Origin: Stercoripulliclostridium_A sp045577735
Lineage (GTDB): Bacteria; Bacillota; Clostridia; Christensenellales; DTU072
DNA length: 64,000 bases
NCBI GenBank assembly: GCA_045577735.1
Contig: JAZNIY010000017.1
Location: forward strand, 141,386 to 205,385
Direction of reading: 5' to 3'
Below are positions 8,623 through 16,191 of this stretch, in pieces. The position numbers and the translations under genes were made by a program. Each line of letters starts with the position of its first letter. Position 1 is the first letter of the stretch. The notes under the pieces were generated by a model that saw only the letters and a list, made by a program, of their open reading frames with translations, made no database searches and was not told the DNA's origin.

Positions 8623-9363
8623 TCAGCCTTCTATATTTTCCATAACTGCGCCCAGCACTTCGTCTATGGGCTCGCGTATAACAAGCTCTGCAAGGCCGTC
8701 ATAAGGCGTAGGTGAAAGATTAATTATAATTAGGTGCTCCCCTTGGAATGAGTTAACAAGGGAAGCAGCAGGGTGGACGGTAAGCGAAGTTCCACCCACA
8801 ATTAAAACGTCCGCCTCGTATATTGCCTCTTCAGCCTGGTACCATACGTCCCCGGGAAGCCCCTCTCCGTACATTACAACGTCAGGTCTTACCATACCAC
8901 CACATTTTTCGCATATTGGTACACTTTCGGTTCCCATTATCTTACTTAAAGGATGTTTCTTTCCACATTTAACGCAATAGTTCCTACGCACCGAACCATG
9001 TAGTTCGTACACCTTATCACTACCAGCCTTTTGGTGTAAGCCGTCTATGTTTTGAGTTATAACAGCTTTAAGTTTTCCCATTCTTTCCAGCTCTGCAAGT
9101 GCGTAATGTGCCTCATTGGGCTCAGCGTAAGGATAAACCATTTTTTGCCTATAAAAGGAATAGAACTTTTGAGGATAGCGCCTCAAATACTCGGCATGCA
9201 ATATAGTTTCAGGCGAAACGCCATAGTCATCATCATGGCTACTGTACAATCCACTTGCACTCCTAAAATCCGGAATCCCCGAAGCCGTGGATACCCCCGC
9301 TCCACCGAAAAACACAACGTTTTCTGCATCCTCTATGATTCTTGCCAATTGATCGTAGTACAT
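8623..9363 (-). CDS. cobB: NAD-dependent protein deacylase, sirtuin
   Basis: A 246-residue sirtuin that removes acyl groups from lysines using NAD. Signature motifs: GGAGVSTASGIPDFRS near residue 20, TQNIDGLHQKAG, the catalytic histidine in YELHGSVRR, a structural zinc site with two CxxC pairs (CVKCGKK and CEKCGG), and NAD-site phrases VRPDVVMYGE and GGTSLTVHPAA. A TTG at 9387 is in frame, but ATG 9363 has AGAGGTG 5 bases upstream and fits the family start. Monocistronic and convergent with the PII operon. Confidence 0.95.
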   Translation of the reverse strand: MYYDQLARIIEDAENVVFFGGAGVSTASGIPDFRSASGLYSSHDDDYGVSPETILHAEYLRRYPQKFYSFYRQKMVYPYAEPNEAHYALAELERMGKLKAVITQNIDGLHQKAGSDKVYELHGSVRRNYCVKCGKKHPLSKIMGTESVPICEKCGGMVRPDVVMYGEGLPGDVWYQAEEAIYEADVLIVGGTSLTVHPAASLVNSFQGEHLIIINLSPTPYDGLAELVIREPIDEVLGAVMENIEG

Positions 9364-9508
9364 TATACACCTCTTAAGCGTAAGCAATAAACATCTTTAT
9401 AATTTTATTATATCACTCCTAAAAGTCAAAATCAATGCAGTACATAACGCAATCGCCATCAAAAATAGGCAAACAAATAAAAAATAGCGAAAATCTTATA
9501 ATAAAAAC

Positions 9509-9537
9509 TTGCAAAAGTTAAAATAGTATCGTATAAT
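9509..9537 (+). promoter_or_regulatory. Promoter of tRNA-Ser
   Basis: TTGCAA (9509-9514), 17-bp spacer, TATAAT (9532-9537), 24 bases before the tRNA; matches the tRNA-Arg promoter in both boxes and spacing. Confidence 0.78.
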
Positions 9538-9561
9538 TAACAAGCAAAATAAATAGCCTAT

Positions 9562-9652
9562 GGAGAGATGTCCGAGGGGTCGAAGGAGCACGATTGGAAA
9601 TCGTGTATACCTCTAAAGGGTATCGTGGGTTCAAATCCCACTCTCTCCGCCA
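9562..9652 (+). tRNA. tRNA-Ser (anticodon GGA)
   Basis: A 91-nt tRNA with encoded CCA and a long variable arm typical of serine tRNAs. The acceptor GGAGAGA pairs with TCTCTCC. The anticodon arm is CACGA-TTGGAAA-TCGTG, anticodon GGA. The T arm contains GGTTCAAATCC. Its 3' end is repeated at 9872-9880 and, with trailer bases, at 18284-18298. Confidence 0.97.
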
Positions 9653-9660
9653 AGTGAAAC
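9646..9660 (+). repeat. Left direct repeat (attL-like) at the tRNA-Ser 3' end
   Basis: TCCGCCAAGTGAAAC, the last bases of tRNA-Ser plus its trailer. Matches 18284-18298 at 14 of 15 positions. Reads as the left attachment duplication of the island at 9.65-18.3 kb. Confidence 0.7.
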
Positions 9661-9884
9661 ACGAGACGAACCCGTCTCGTGTTTTTACTTGCTGAAGTAG
9701 TGGTGGAGTGAACATGTTTGCTTTAGCAAATTGGGTACATTAGTTTGGCTTTTGCAAAACCTGGCGAAAGCGAACACTTTTGTTCGTGTCCATTTAACCA
9801 ACTCAGCACCTTACAAGTACTATGTCCTATTGATATTTTGCTTGTTTGAGACAGTCTTTCGCTATACGGTTTCTCCGCCACCAA
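9653..9884 (+). repeat. tRNA-linked structured element, copy behind tRNA-Ser
   Basis: Same architecture as the element behind tRNA-Arg. Hairpin TTTGC-TTTA-GCAAA at 9717-9730 and CGAACA-CTTT-TGTTCG at 9771-9786 occupy the positions of stems 1 and 3. The identical core AACCTGGCGAAAG is at 9758-9770. GAGACAGTCTTTCGC is at 9848-9862. It ends in a copy of this tRNA's own terminus, TCTCCGCCA (9872-9880, then CCA), 228 bp from the original. Stem sequences differ from the Arg copy but still pair. The complementary strand carries GTTGGTTAAATGG, which resembles a tRNA D-arm. Confidence 0.65.
9660..9688 (+). terminator. Terminator now serving tRNA-Ser
   Basis: Stem CACGAGAC / GTCTCGTG with a 6-base loop, followed by TTTTT. 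Confidence 0.88.
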
Positions 9885-9978
9885 ACATATATTTTTATAC
9901 CTTGAAATTGGGTCTACTTGTATAATAACAAGCACACGCCAGGATTTCAATCAAGGTTTTTAGACAAGTTTTAGGCAA

Positions 9979-10014
9979 TAAAAAAGACCTGATTTAGTCG
10001 TCCTAAATCAAGTC
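9979..10014 (-). terminator. Terminator of the minus-strand methylase/DUF262/AAA operon
   Basis: On the minus strand GACTTGATTTAG / CTAAATCAGGTC forms a stem with a 4-base loop (one G-T pair), followed by TTTTTTATT. It lies about 240 bp downstream of the AAA ATPase stop. Confidence 0.72.
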
Positions 10015-10036
10015 CATTTCAGTTAAGTTTACCTTT

Positions 10037-10099
10037 ATCACGTGTGCTTGTTTGGCGGAGCATAGCGACGCCACTTGTTACCAACAAGCACATGTGATA
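10037..10099. repeat. Long imperfect palindrome near the left end of the island
   Basis: TATCACGTGTGCTTGTTTGG (10037-10056) is nearly the reverse complement of 10081-10099, and GGCG/CGCC pair inside the loop. A third arm, AACAAGCACACG at 9927-9938, is a perfect inverted copy of 10041-10052. This could be a recombinase site, an origin-like cruciform or the end of a decayed element. Nothing else is seen between 10100 and 10252. Confidence 0.55.
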
Positions 10100-10252
10100 A
10101 TATCAAAATCAAATACTTATACTCTCAACGAGAAGCGCATTAGTATATTTAACCAATCGACAACCATAATTTACTTATAAGCTGAATAAGCATTTACAAA
10201 AGGGATATATTTTCTACAAAGTTCTTACAAAATAGCAAAACATGACTTGCCT

Positions 10253-11566
10253 CTATAGGTGCGACAACATCCACTCGATAGATATTCCCAATTCTTCTTC
10301 AGTAAATGAATATGTATTGTTATTATTGTCTTTTGCTTCTGGATGATCTATTTTGTTTCTTATATATGTTGGCAATGTGTTATATTGGGTATTGTTGTTA
10401 GTATTTATCCATGTCTTTTGTGGTACATTAGCAATTCCGTTTAAATAGTCGTCAAAGAGTTTTAAACTTTCTTTCTTCCCACTTTGATGAATAAATCTTG
10501 AATGAAGCATTCCAAATAATTGAATATGTAATTCTGCGCTCTTTATTCCAAATGCTTGATATATAACTTCTGAATAAGAAATCGGATACGTCTTAAAGTT
10601 CTTGTGTGTAAAAGAATAATATTTAGTATTATTGCCAACCTTTTTCACCACGAAAACTTTAGTATCCTTTTCTCTCCTATCTAATATATTTTTTAATAAG
10701 TGCTCACTATGTGTTTCTACGATTAATTGTACAAAATGTTTGCAAAACACAAAGAAATCAGACAAGCGTTTTTGAGCATTTGGGTGCAAATATATCTCTG
10801 GATTCTCTAAAATCACAGTTGAATGCTCCTCACCGACCAAAATAGCTCCTAAACACACCACAATTATTGGAAGTAAAAAACTGTAGCCCGAGCCAGTATT
10901 AATAGGGCGAATATTAGCTCCAAACCTTAGAGTGTATTGATTTGTATATGGAACCGAATCGACAACAATGTCTTCATTTGTAATATATTCCATCCAAAAA
11001 CGCACATGCTCAATAAACTTTGGGTTTTTTGTAATGGATGAAGAAGGATGTAGCTTTTTAAACCTTTCCATATATTTTTGTTTCAAAAACTCTTCTTGTT
11101 GTTTATAAAAGAAATCTATAACCGCCTCCCCATTCGTTCCAAATAAATAGTTTCCTTTAGAGTAAGTATCCATTACTCCAGTCCTATTTGAGGACAAATA
11201 AAACAATTTTTTCTCAAAAGGTAAACAGTCACTTGGATCAGGGGTTACCACCAATTTAGAGCTTTTATTTTGAGTAATATCATCATTTCTTAAAAAAGAA
11301 ATATCTTTAACTGCATCATCACACTTTATTTTTATTTGCAAATCTCCATTAGAAGCGTTGTTTTTTAATTCGTTTAGTTCACCAATTTTTATTATCTCAC
11401 CATCTGCTGTATAATCGCTTTTTGTCTTTTGTGCAGCAATTAACAAAGCATGTATGATTGATGTCTTACCACTAGCATTTTCACCACAAAAAATATTCAA
11501 TTTGCTAAATAGTAAGTTTATATTCTTTATTGATTTAAAATTTTGAATTTGTACTTTTTTTATCAT
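10253..11566 (-). CDS. AAA family (OLD/RecF-like) ATPase with a possible C-terminal HEPN-type motif
   Basis: A 437-residue ATPase. Walker A is GENASGKTS (residues 28-36), Walker B VILENPEIYLHP near 250, and VETHSEHLL near 280, the pattern of SMC/RecF-like defence ATPases; there is no TOPRIM domain. The C-terminal ~90 residues include LPTYIRNKIDHPE, where R403 and H408 fit the Rx4H motif of HEPN ribonucleases. That is a motif match only. The gene overlaps the DUF262 gene by 4 bases, which implies coupled expression and probably a complex. Last gene of the operon starting at 15062. Confidence 0.82.
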   Translation of the reverse strand: MIKKVQIQNFKSIKNINLLFSKLNIFCGENASGKTSIIHALLIAAQKTKSDYTADGEIIKIGELNELKNNASNGDLQIKIKCDDAVKDISFLRNDDITQNKSSKLVVTPDPSDCLPFEKKLFYLSSNRTGVMDTYSKGNYLFGTNGEAVIDFFYKQQEEFLKQKYMERFKKLHPSSSITKNPKFIEHVRFWMEYITNEDIVVDSVPYTNQYTLRFGANIRPINTGSGYSFLLPIIVVCLGAILVGEEHSTVILENPEIYLHPNAQKRLSDFFVFCKHFVQLIVETHSEHLLKNILDRREKDTKVFVVKKVGNNTKYYSFTHKNFKTYPISYSEVIYQAFGIKSAELHIQLFGMLHSRFIHQSGKKESLKLFDDYLNGIANVPQKTWINTNNNTQYNTLPTYIRNKIDHPEAKDNNNNTYSFTEEELGISIEWMLSHL

Positions 11567-12969
11567 TTTAATTCACCTATTATTTTCTTTATCCATAGTA
11601 ATCTTTCCTTGATGTTTTCATTGGAATCCCTATGATATTTTATATTTTTTTCAAATGGAGTCTCACTATTGTCTTCCATGTTTCTACCATAATTTATCAA
11701 AGAATTATATACTTTTCTAACCACATCATCTGTGACATTTTTTAATTCTGCAACAATGATTAATGTTACATCAAATAAAATCATATTAATAGGTGATTTT
11801 TCATCTAATTTAAATGCCATTGTTCCAAAAATAGATTTTGCACGATCGTAAGTCCCAATAAAGTCCTCCTTCATCTCATCAATTTGAAAATCCCCCATAG
11901 CATTGATTTTTTTCATAGTTGCAGATAAATAATTAGAGATTGTTCCAAATTCTACATTATTTCCTTGCTTTATTTGTTGATAATAAAATTTCATTGCAAA
12001 ATAACGCAAGATCAAATACTTATCTTTCATTCTCTTTTTATCTACTATCTTATGCTCTTTGTCATAATAATTTGATAATTGATTCAACAATTCAGTTGAT
12101 TTCCCTTGATTAATTGCATTTCTAATTTCTTGCGCATTCAACTTGGCTCCTTTGGTGTTAACACGTTCAAAGGTCTCTATAACAAATGTATCACTTGTAC
12201 CATATCTTAGCTTTGCAATATGTAAACTTCTATCTTCAATTTTTGTCCTATATTTTGCATATTCACCAACAAGCTTGGAGTATTTTCTACCATTCAGTTG
12301 ATTTAAAATGGATAAACCTGTTAACTTGAATTTATCCTCCATAAAATCAAACAAAGTTGACAATCTCTGCCTACCATCAATAACAATAAGCGTTCCTTTG
12401 CTATCCTCGGATAAATAAATGCTTGGAATTGGAATATTTAGTATAACACTTTCTATAAATAAACTCTTATTTTTAGTACTCCATATACCATCATATCTTT
12501 GATACTCGGGATTTATCTTTAATCCGTTTTCTTCAATTCCATTTAGATATCGGTCATATTTTCTTTTTAAATCTGAAACCGAAAGATAGATATTATCCGG
12601 TTGTGTGCTTTGCTCAAACAATTCAGTGCTATAGTTTTCATCTCTAAAATCATCATTTTGCTCAATATATGGAGAATATTCGTCTTCTGCATTATCCACG
12701 ATAAAAGTTAAGCCCAATTCATTGATAAACATATGATCATTGTTAATTTCCACATATTTCAAAAGCCTTTTATGCGAAATAAGATTCCTTACCTTTTGAG
12801 AAAATGCATCATCATTTCTTCCTTTTAAAAGTTTTATGTCATTACCCGAAGGCTTTAATTCCTCTCTCAACGCTACTATTAATTCTGCCGTATTAATACC
12901 ATCAGTTCTTTCAGAGATTATTTTTAATGCTGGTATAATCAATTCACTTTCCGAATAGGTTTTTTCCAT
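11563..12969 (-). CDS. DUF262 (GmrSD-like) protein with N-terminal winged-helix domain
   Basis: A 468-residue protein. Residues ~1-90 resemble the Mrr N-terminal winged helix (LLKGRNDDAFSQKVRNLISH then an end like a wing strand). From about 130 the DUF262 domain follows, with the hallmark IDGRQRLST at residues 197-205 and a preceding PEYQR. DUF262 is a ParB/Srx-like NTPase-nuclease fold found in GmrSD, BREX-associated and other anti-phage systems. The start is preceded by GGAGG overlapping the end of the adenine methylase gene. With the AAA ATPase it forms a translationally coupled pair. It may use the winged helix to read DNA; modification-dependent restriction is one possibility. Confidence 0.88.
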   Translation of the reverse strand: MEKTYSESELIIPALKIISERTDGINTAELIVALREELKPSGNDIKLLKGRNDDAFSQKVRNLISHKRLLKYVEINNDHMFINELGLTFIVDNAEDEYSPYIEQNDDFRDENYSTELFEQSTQPDNIYLSVSDLKRKYDRYLNGIEENGLKINPEYQRYDGIWSTKNKSLFIESVILNIPIPSIYLSEDSKGTLIVIDGRQRLSTLFDFMEDKFKLTGLSILNQLNGRKYSKLVGEYAKYRTKIEDRSLHIAKLRYGTSDTFVIETFERVNTKGAKLNAQEIRNAINQGKSTELLNQLSNYYDKEHKIVDKKRMKDKYLILRYFAMKFYYQQIKQGNNVEFGTISNYLSATMKKINAMGDFQIDEMKEDFIGTYDRAKSIFGTMAFKLDEKSPINMILFDVTLIIVAELKNVTDDVVRKVYNSLINYGRNMEDNSETPFEKNIKYHRDSNENIKERLLWIKKIIGELK

Positions 12970-12971
12970 AA

Positions 12972-14093
12972 TTAATCCTCCATATAATTCATTATTATTA
13001 GGTGTTTTACATTCTTTTTGTTTCTGTTTTTAAAACTAACAAAATAATTCTTATCTTGTTCAACAATTCTTAATCCCTTGTCTTTATATAAGCTATATAT
13101 GTAATCTGTCTTTTTGATAATAAGCATAAATTTACAAGGGCATTCTTCTATTAAATAATTAGCGAGTCTTTTTTGGTCGTTTGTATCAAAGACATTTTTA
13201 TCGTACTCGCTAAAAGTTGTGTCATAAGGTGGGTCTAAGAACATAAAATCTTCACTGCTTATATCAATTTGTCTTACAAACTCATAAAAATCCTCAGTAA
13301 AGAATTGTGTATTCTTTAGTAGCTTCTTTAAGTTTTTATCTTTATAATAACTTTTTTTCTGCAATAAACTTTTTTTATTATAAGAAACCCCACCATATGG
13401 AACATTAAATTCTCCCGCTCGATTAAATCTAAACATGGAAGAAAAACAATATTCTCTAATAAACAAATAAATCGCAACTTTTCTTGGTTTGGATAACCTA
13501 TTATACTCATTCGGCTTATTATATACATCTCTTAAATAAGTATAATATGATGCTTTAATTCCCGCCTCAAGATTTTTCTTTAATCTTACAATTTCTAATT
13601 GCTCATTCTTTTTTATTTCATTCTTTCTTATAAGCTTAAATTTTGCAGTTAAACACTTAACTAAAAATTTCTCAAACTTTACTGACTGTCTTAAATTGAA
13701 CATAGGTGCTTCATCTATCCGTCTATTAACTATAGCACTCAACTCAGGAACCATATCAATATTTTCATTTTCTCTAAACCGCAAATACAAGTCGGTTATT
13801 CTATCATCAGAAGCAACTTCCGTTAATCTATCCCAGTTATTAATGATAATATCTAACTCTTCAAAGAAAGTCTTGTTTCCACTATTAACATACTCATATA
13901 AAAACATTAATTCTTCGGATTTATCATTAATAAAATTATAATTATTGTTGACATAAAAATAAACTGCTCCGCCACCAACAAAAGGTTCTATATAATTATT
14001 AAAATTTTTCGGCAAATACTTTTCGATAACTTCTAATTCTGAAGTTTTACCACCAGGATATTTTAATAATGGTTTTAATGCGTTTTCTTTCAT
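12972..14093 (-). CDS. Dam-family DNA adenine (N6) methyltransferase
   Basis: A 373-residue D12-class methyltransferase. Motifs: LKYPGGKTS near residue 10, IEPFVGGGAVYF near 35 (S-adenosylmethionine site) and the catalytic FLDPPYDTTFSEYD near 288. Longer than E. coli Dam (278 residues), with a large central target-recognition insertion, so the target cannot be assumed to be GATC. TTGGAG precedes the ATG. It sits 27 bases after the C5 methylase gene and 2 bases before the DUF262 gene, so the operon combines cytosine and adenine methylation. Confidence 0.93.
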   Translation of the reverse strand: MKENALKPLLKYPGGKTSELEVIEKYLPKNFNNYIEPFVGGGAVYFYVNNNYNFINDKSEELMFLYEYVNSGNKTFFEELDIIINNWDRLTEVASDDRITDLYLRFRENENIDMVPELSAIVNRRIDEAPMFNLRQSVKFEKFLVKCLTAKFKLIRKNEIKKNEQLEIVRLKKNLEAGIKASYYTYLRDVYNKPNEYNRLSKPRKVAIYLFIREYCFSSMFRFNRAGEFNVPYGGVSYNKKSLLQKKSYYKDKNLKKLLKNTQFFTEDFYEFVRQIDISSEDFMFLDPPYDTTFSEYDKNVFDTNDQKRLANYLIEECPCKFMLIIKKTDYIYSLYKDKGLRIVEQDKNYFVSFKNRNKKNVKHLIIMNYMED

Positions 14094-14120
14094 ATTATTT
14101 ACTCCAATCTAATACAGATT

Positions 14121-15062
14121 CTATAAATTATTACTTTCTTTGATCTTTTCTGCGATTCTTCTTATGACTGGTACAACTACGCTATTTCCACATTGTTTAT
14201 AAGCACTATTTAACGAAATCCCTTTAAACACGAAGTCTTTGGGGAAACCTTGTAATGCCAAGCATTCTAATGGCGTGATTTTTCGAATGCCAAAATCGTC
14301 TTTTATTATCGGCACTCTATCTGGAAAGGTTCCCATATTGGCTGTTAGAGTAGGACAAACATAATATTTTCTTTTTGAAACGCCATGGTCGTCAATTTTA
14401 TAAAGAGCTCGTTTATCAGTTACGATTTTGACTAGTTCATCGTAATAAAAAGAACCTTGATTGTAATAATACACATCATCGTGTTTGATACTTCTATCTA
14501 TAATATCGTTTAACTGAATTGTCTTCTTTATTGGCTCGGGAAAAGAGAATCTTTCGCATTGTTCATAATCTAAAAATGCTACGATAAATATACGCTTTCT
14601 TTGTTGGGGGACATCTCCATATTCATGAGAATCCATAACCTTGTATTTCACGGCATATCCAAATTGAGCCAATGTGTTATATATTACCAAAAAGGTTCTA
14701 CCCTCATCATGCTCAACTAAATTGGCAACGTTTTCCAAGAACACAATAGGTGGTCTTTTTACATCAATAATACGCCCTATTTCAAAGAATAAATTCCCAC
14801 GTGGGTCTTTGAATCCTTTTTTCTTCCCTGCGATAGAAAACGGTTGGCAAGGAAAACCTGCAACAAGCACATCAAAGTCGGGAATATCGTGCGGATCGAC
14901 TTGGCGAATATCTTTTTCAACCAAATGATTATCACCAAAATTTACACGATATGTAGTAGTAGCATCGTGGTCGAACTCATTTGCCCACACGATATCAAAC
15001 CCAGCTTGCTTAAAGCCGAGATCGATACCCCCTATTCCGCTAAATAAACTACATATTTTCAT
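14121..15062 (-). CDS. C5-cytosine DNA methyltransferase (first, C-box-controlled)
   Basis: A 313-residue type II cytosine-5 methyltransferase. Motif I is LFSGIGGIDLGF at residue 6; motif IV GFPCQPFS carries the catalytic C72; motif VI is ENV at 110-112; the C-terminal QCGNSVVVPV is motif X. Its promoter (15069-15097) leaves no leader before the ATG and overlaps a motif shared with the C-protein gene, so it is probably repressed by the C protein. First gene of a four-gene minus operon. The target base is cytosine; the sequence recognised is unknown. Confidence 0.96.
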   Translation of the reverse strand: MKICSLFSGIGGIDLGFKQAGFDIVWANEFDHDATTTYRVNFGDNHLVEKDIRQVDPHDIPDFDVLVAGFPCQPFSIAGKKKGFKDPRGNLFFEIGRIIDVKRPPIVFLENVANLVEHDEGRTFLVIYNTLAQFGYAVKYKVMDSHEYGDVPQQRKRIFIVAFLDYEQCERFSFPEPIKKTIQLNDIIDRSIKHDDVYYYNQGSFYYDELVKIVTDKRALYKIDDHGVSKRKYYVCPTLTANMGTFPDRVPIIKDDFGIRKITPLECLALQGFPKDFVFKGISLNSAYKQCGNSVVVPVIRRIAEKIKESNNL

Positions 15063-15068
15063 GAAAAT

Positions 15069-15097
15069 ATGATAGCATAATAATCACTATAAGTCAA
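15069..15097 (-). promoter_or_regulatory. Leaderless methylase promoter overlapped by a C-box-like operator
   Basis: On the minus strand TTGACT (15097-15092), 17-bp spacer, TATCAT (15074-15069); the start codon follows after 6 bases. ACTATAAGTC (15086-15095, plus-strand reading) overlaps the -35 box and the spacer. It fits the known controller-protein box GACT-N3-AGTC and shares ACTATAAGT with the C-gene promoter. Confidence 0.72.
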
Positions 15098-15129
15098 TAA
15101 AGACCCCATACGCTAATACGATAAAACAT

Positions 15130-15176
15130 TTGCTATATTTGAGTTAAAATGTTATTATAAAAAAGCGGCGCGCCGC
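15130..15176 (+). promoter_or_regulatory. Promoter and GC-palindrome leader of the second methylase
   Basis: TTGCTA (15130-15135), 17-bp spacer, TATTAT (15153-15158). The perfect palindrome GCGGCGCGCCGC at 15165-15176 begins about where transcription should start. It contains GCGGC and GCCGC, two GCNGC sites. GCNGC is the target of Bsp6I, whose family the nuclease at 16192-16740 resembles. CAAGGAG follows as the ribosome binding site. Confidence 0.6.
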
Positions 15177-15189
15177 ACAAGGAGATATT

Positions 15190-16170
15190 ATGGCATATTA
15201 TAATGTAGATAACTTTACTTGCGCCTCATTTTTTGCTGGTGTTGGTGGCATTGAGCTAGGATTTGAAAAAGCGGGATTCCGAACAATTTATGCCAATGAA
15301 TTTGATCCTCTACCCAAAACGACGTATGAAAAAAACTTCAACACACCTGTAGATTGCCGTGACATAAACGATGTAGGAAGTAAAGAAATCCCTAACTTTA
15401 ATATCATGCTTGCTGGTTTCCCTTGCCAAGCTTTCTCTGTCGCAGGATACAGGCAAGGCTTTGATGATGAAAAAGGTCGTGGTGTACTGTTCTTCCAATT
15501 GGCACGTATCTTGAAAGATAAACATCCAGAAGTAGTATTTTTAGAAAATGTAAAAAACCTTGTTGCGCACGATTCCGGAAAGACCTTTAGAATTATAGTT
15601 GAAGCTCTTGAAACAGAAGGGTATCATGTGAAATATCAAGTTTTAAACACTATGGAATATGGAAATATTCCTCATAATAGAGAAAGAATCTATATCGTTG
15701 GTTTTTTAAACAAAGAGGCATATAAAGAGTTTGATTTCCCAAAGCCCATCGAACTCAGCACTCCACTTTCTAATTTAATCGATTTTGAAAACAAGGTTGA
15801 TGATAAATATTATTATACAAAAGATAAATTCCCACACTATGACATTCTTGAAAAAAACATGACAAGAATGGATACCGTGTATCAATGGCGCAGGGTTTAT
15901 GTTAGAGAAAATCAAAGTAATGTTTGTCCTACCTTAACAGCTAATATGGGAACAGGGGGGCACAACGTTCCGTTAGTTCTCACTAAACATGGCATTAGAA
16001 AGCTGACCCCAAGAGAATGTTTTAATCTCCAAGGTTTTCCAGACTATTTTTACCTTCCCGAAGATTTAGCCAATGCTCATTTGTATAAACAAGCAGGAAA
16101 TTCAGTTTCCGTCTCGGTTATTGAAAGAATCGCTCAAAATATTAAATCTGCACTTGTAAATGTAAAATAA
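15190..16170 (+). CDS. C5-cytosine DNA methyltransferase (second, divergent)
   Basis: A 326-residue cytosine-5 methyltransferase, related to but clearly distinct from the one at 14121-15062. Motif I is FFAGVGGIELGF; motif IV GFPCQAFS has the catalytic C79; motif VI is ENV at 119-121; motif X is QAGNSVSVSV. It is transcribed away from the first methylase and converges on the endonuclease genes. Given the GCNGC palindrome in its leader and the convergent Bsp6I-like nuclease, it is the likelier partner of that nuclease (inference). Confidence 0.96.
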   Translation: MAYYNVDNFTCASFFAGVGGIELGFEKAGFRTIYANEFDPLPKTTYEKNFNTPVDCRDINDVGSKEIPNFNIMLAGFPCQAFSVAGYRQGFDDEKGRGVLFFQLARILKDKHPEVVFLENVKNLVAHDSGKTFRIIVEALETEGYHVKYQVLNTMEYGNIPHNRERIYIVGFLNKEAYKEFDFPKPIELSTPLSNLIDFENKVDDKYYYTKDKFPHYDILEKNMTRMDTVYQWRRVYVRENQSNVCPTLTANMGTGGHNVPLVLTKHGIRKLTPRECFNLQGFPDYFYLPEDLANAHLYKQAGNSVSVSVIERIAQNIKSALVNVK

Positions 16171-16190
16171 AGAGGCTTTTAAGCCTCTTT
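16169..16190. terminator. Bidirectional terminator between methylase and endonuclease
   Basis: AAAGAGGCTT-TT-AAGCCTCTTT, 10-bp stem with A- and T-rich flanks on both sides, between two convergent stop codons. Confidence 0.8.
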
Positions 16191-16191
16191 A

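Noticed and set aside
9518..9715. Minus-strand frame across tRNA-Ser
   Set aside because: The phrase REWDLNPRYP is the classic antisense translation of a serine tRNA; not a gene.
9771..9884. A complete additional tRNA inside the element behind tRNA-Ser
   Set aside because: There is a D-arm-like string on the complementary strand and a CCGCCACCA-type end on the plus strand, but no consistent cloverleaf with a 7-base anticodon loop and T-arm on either strand.
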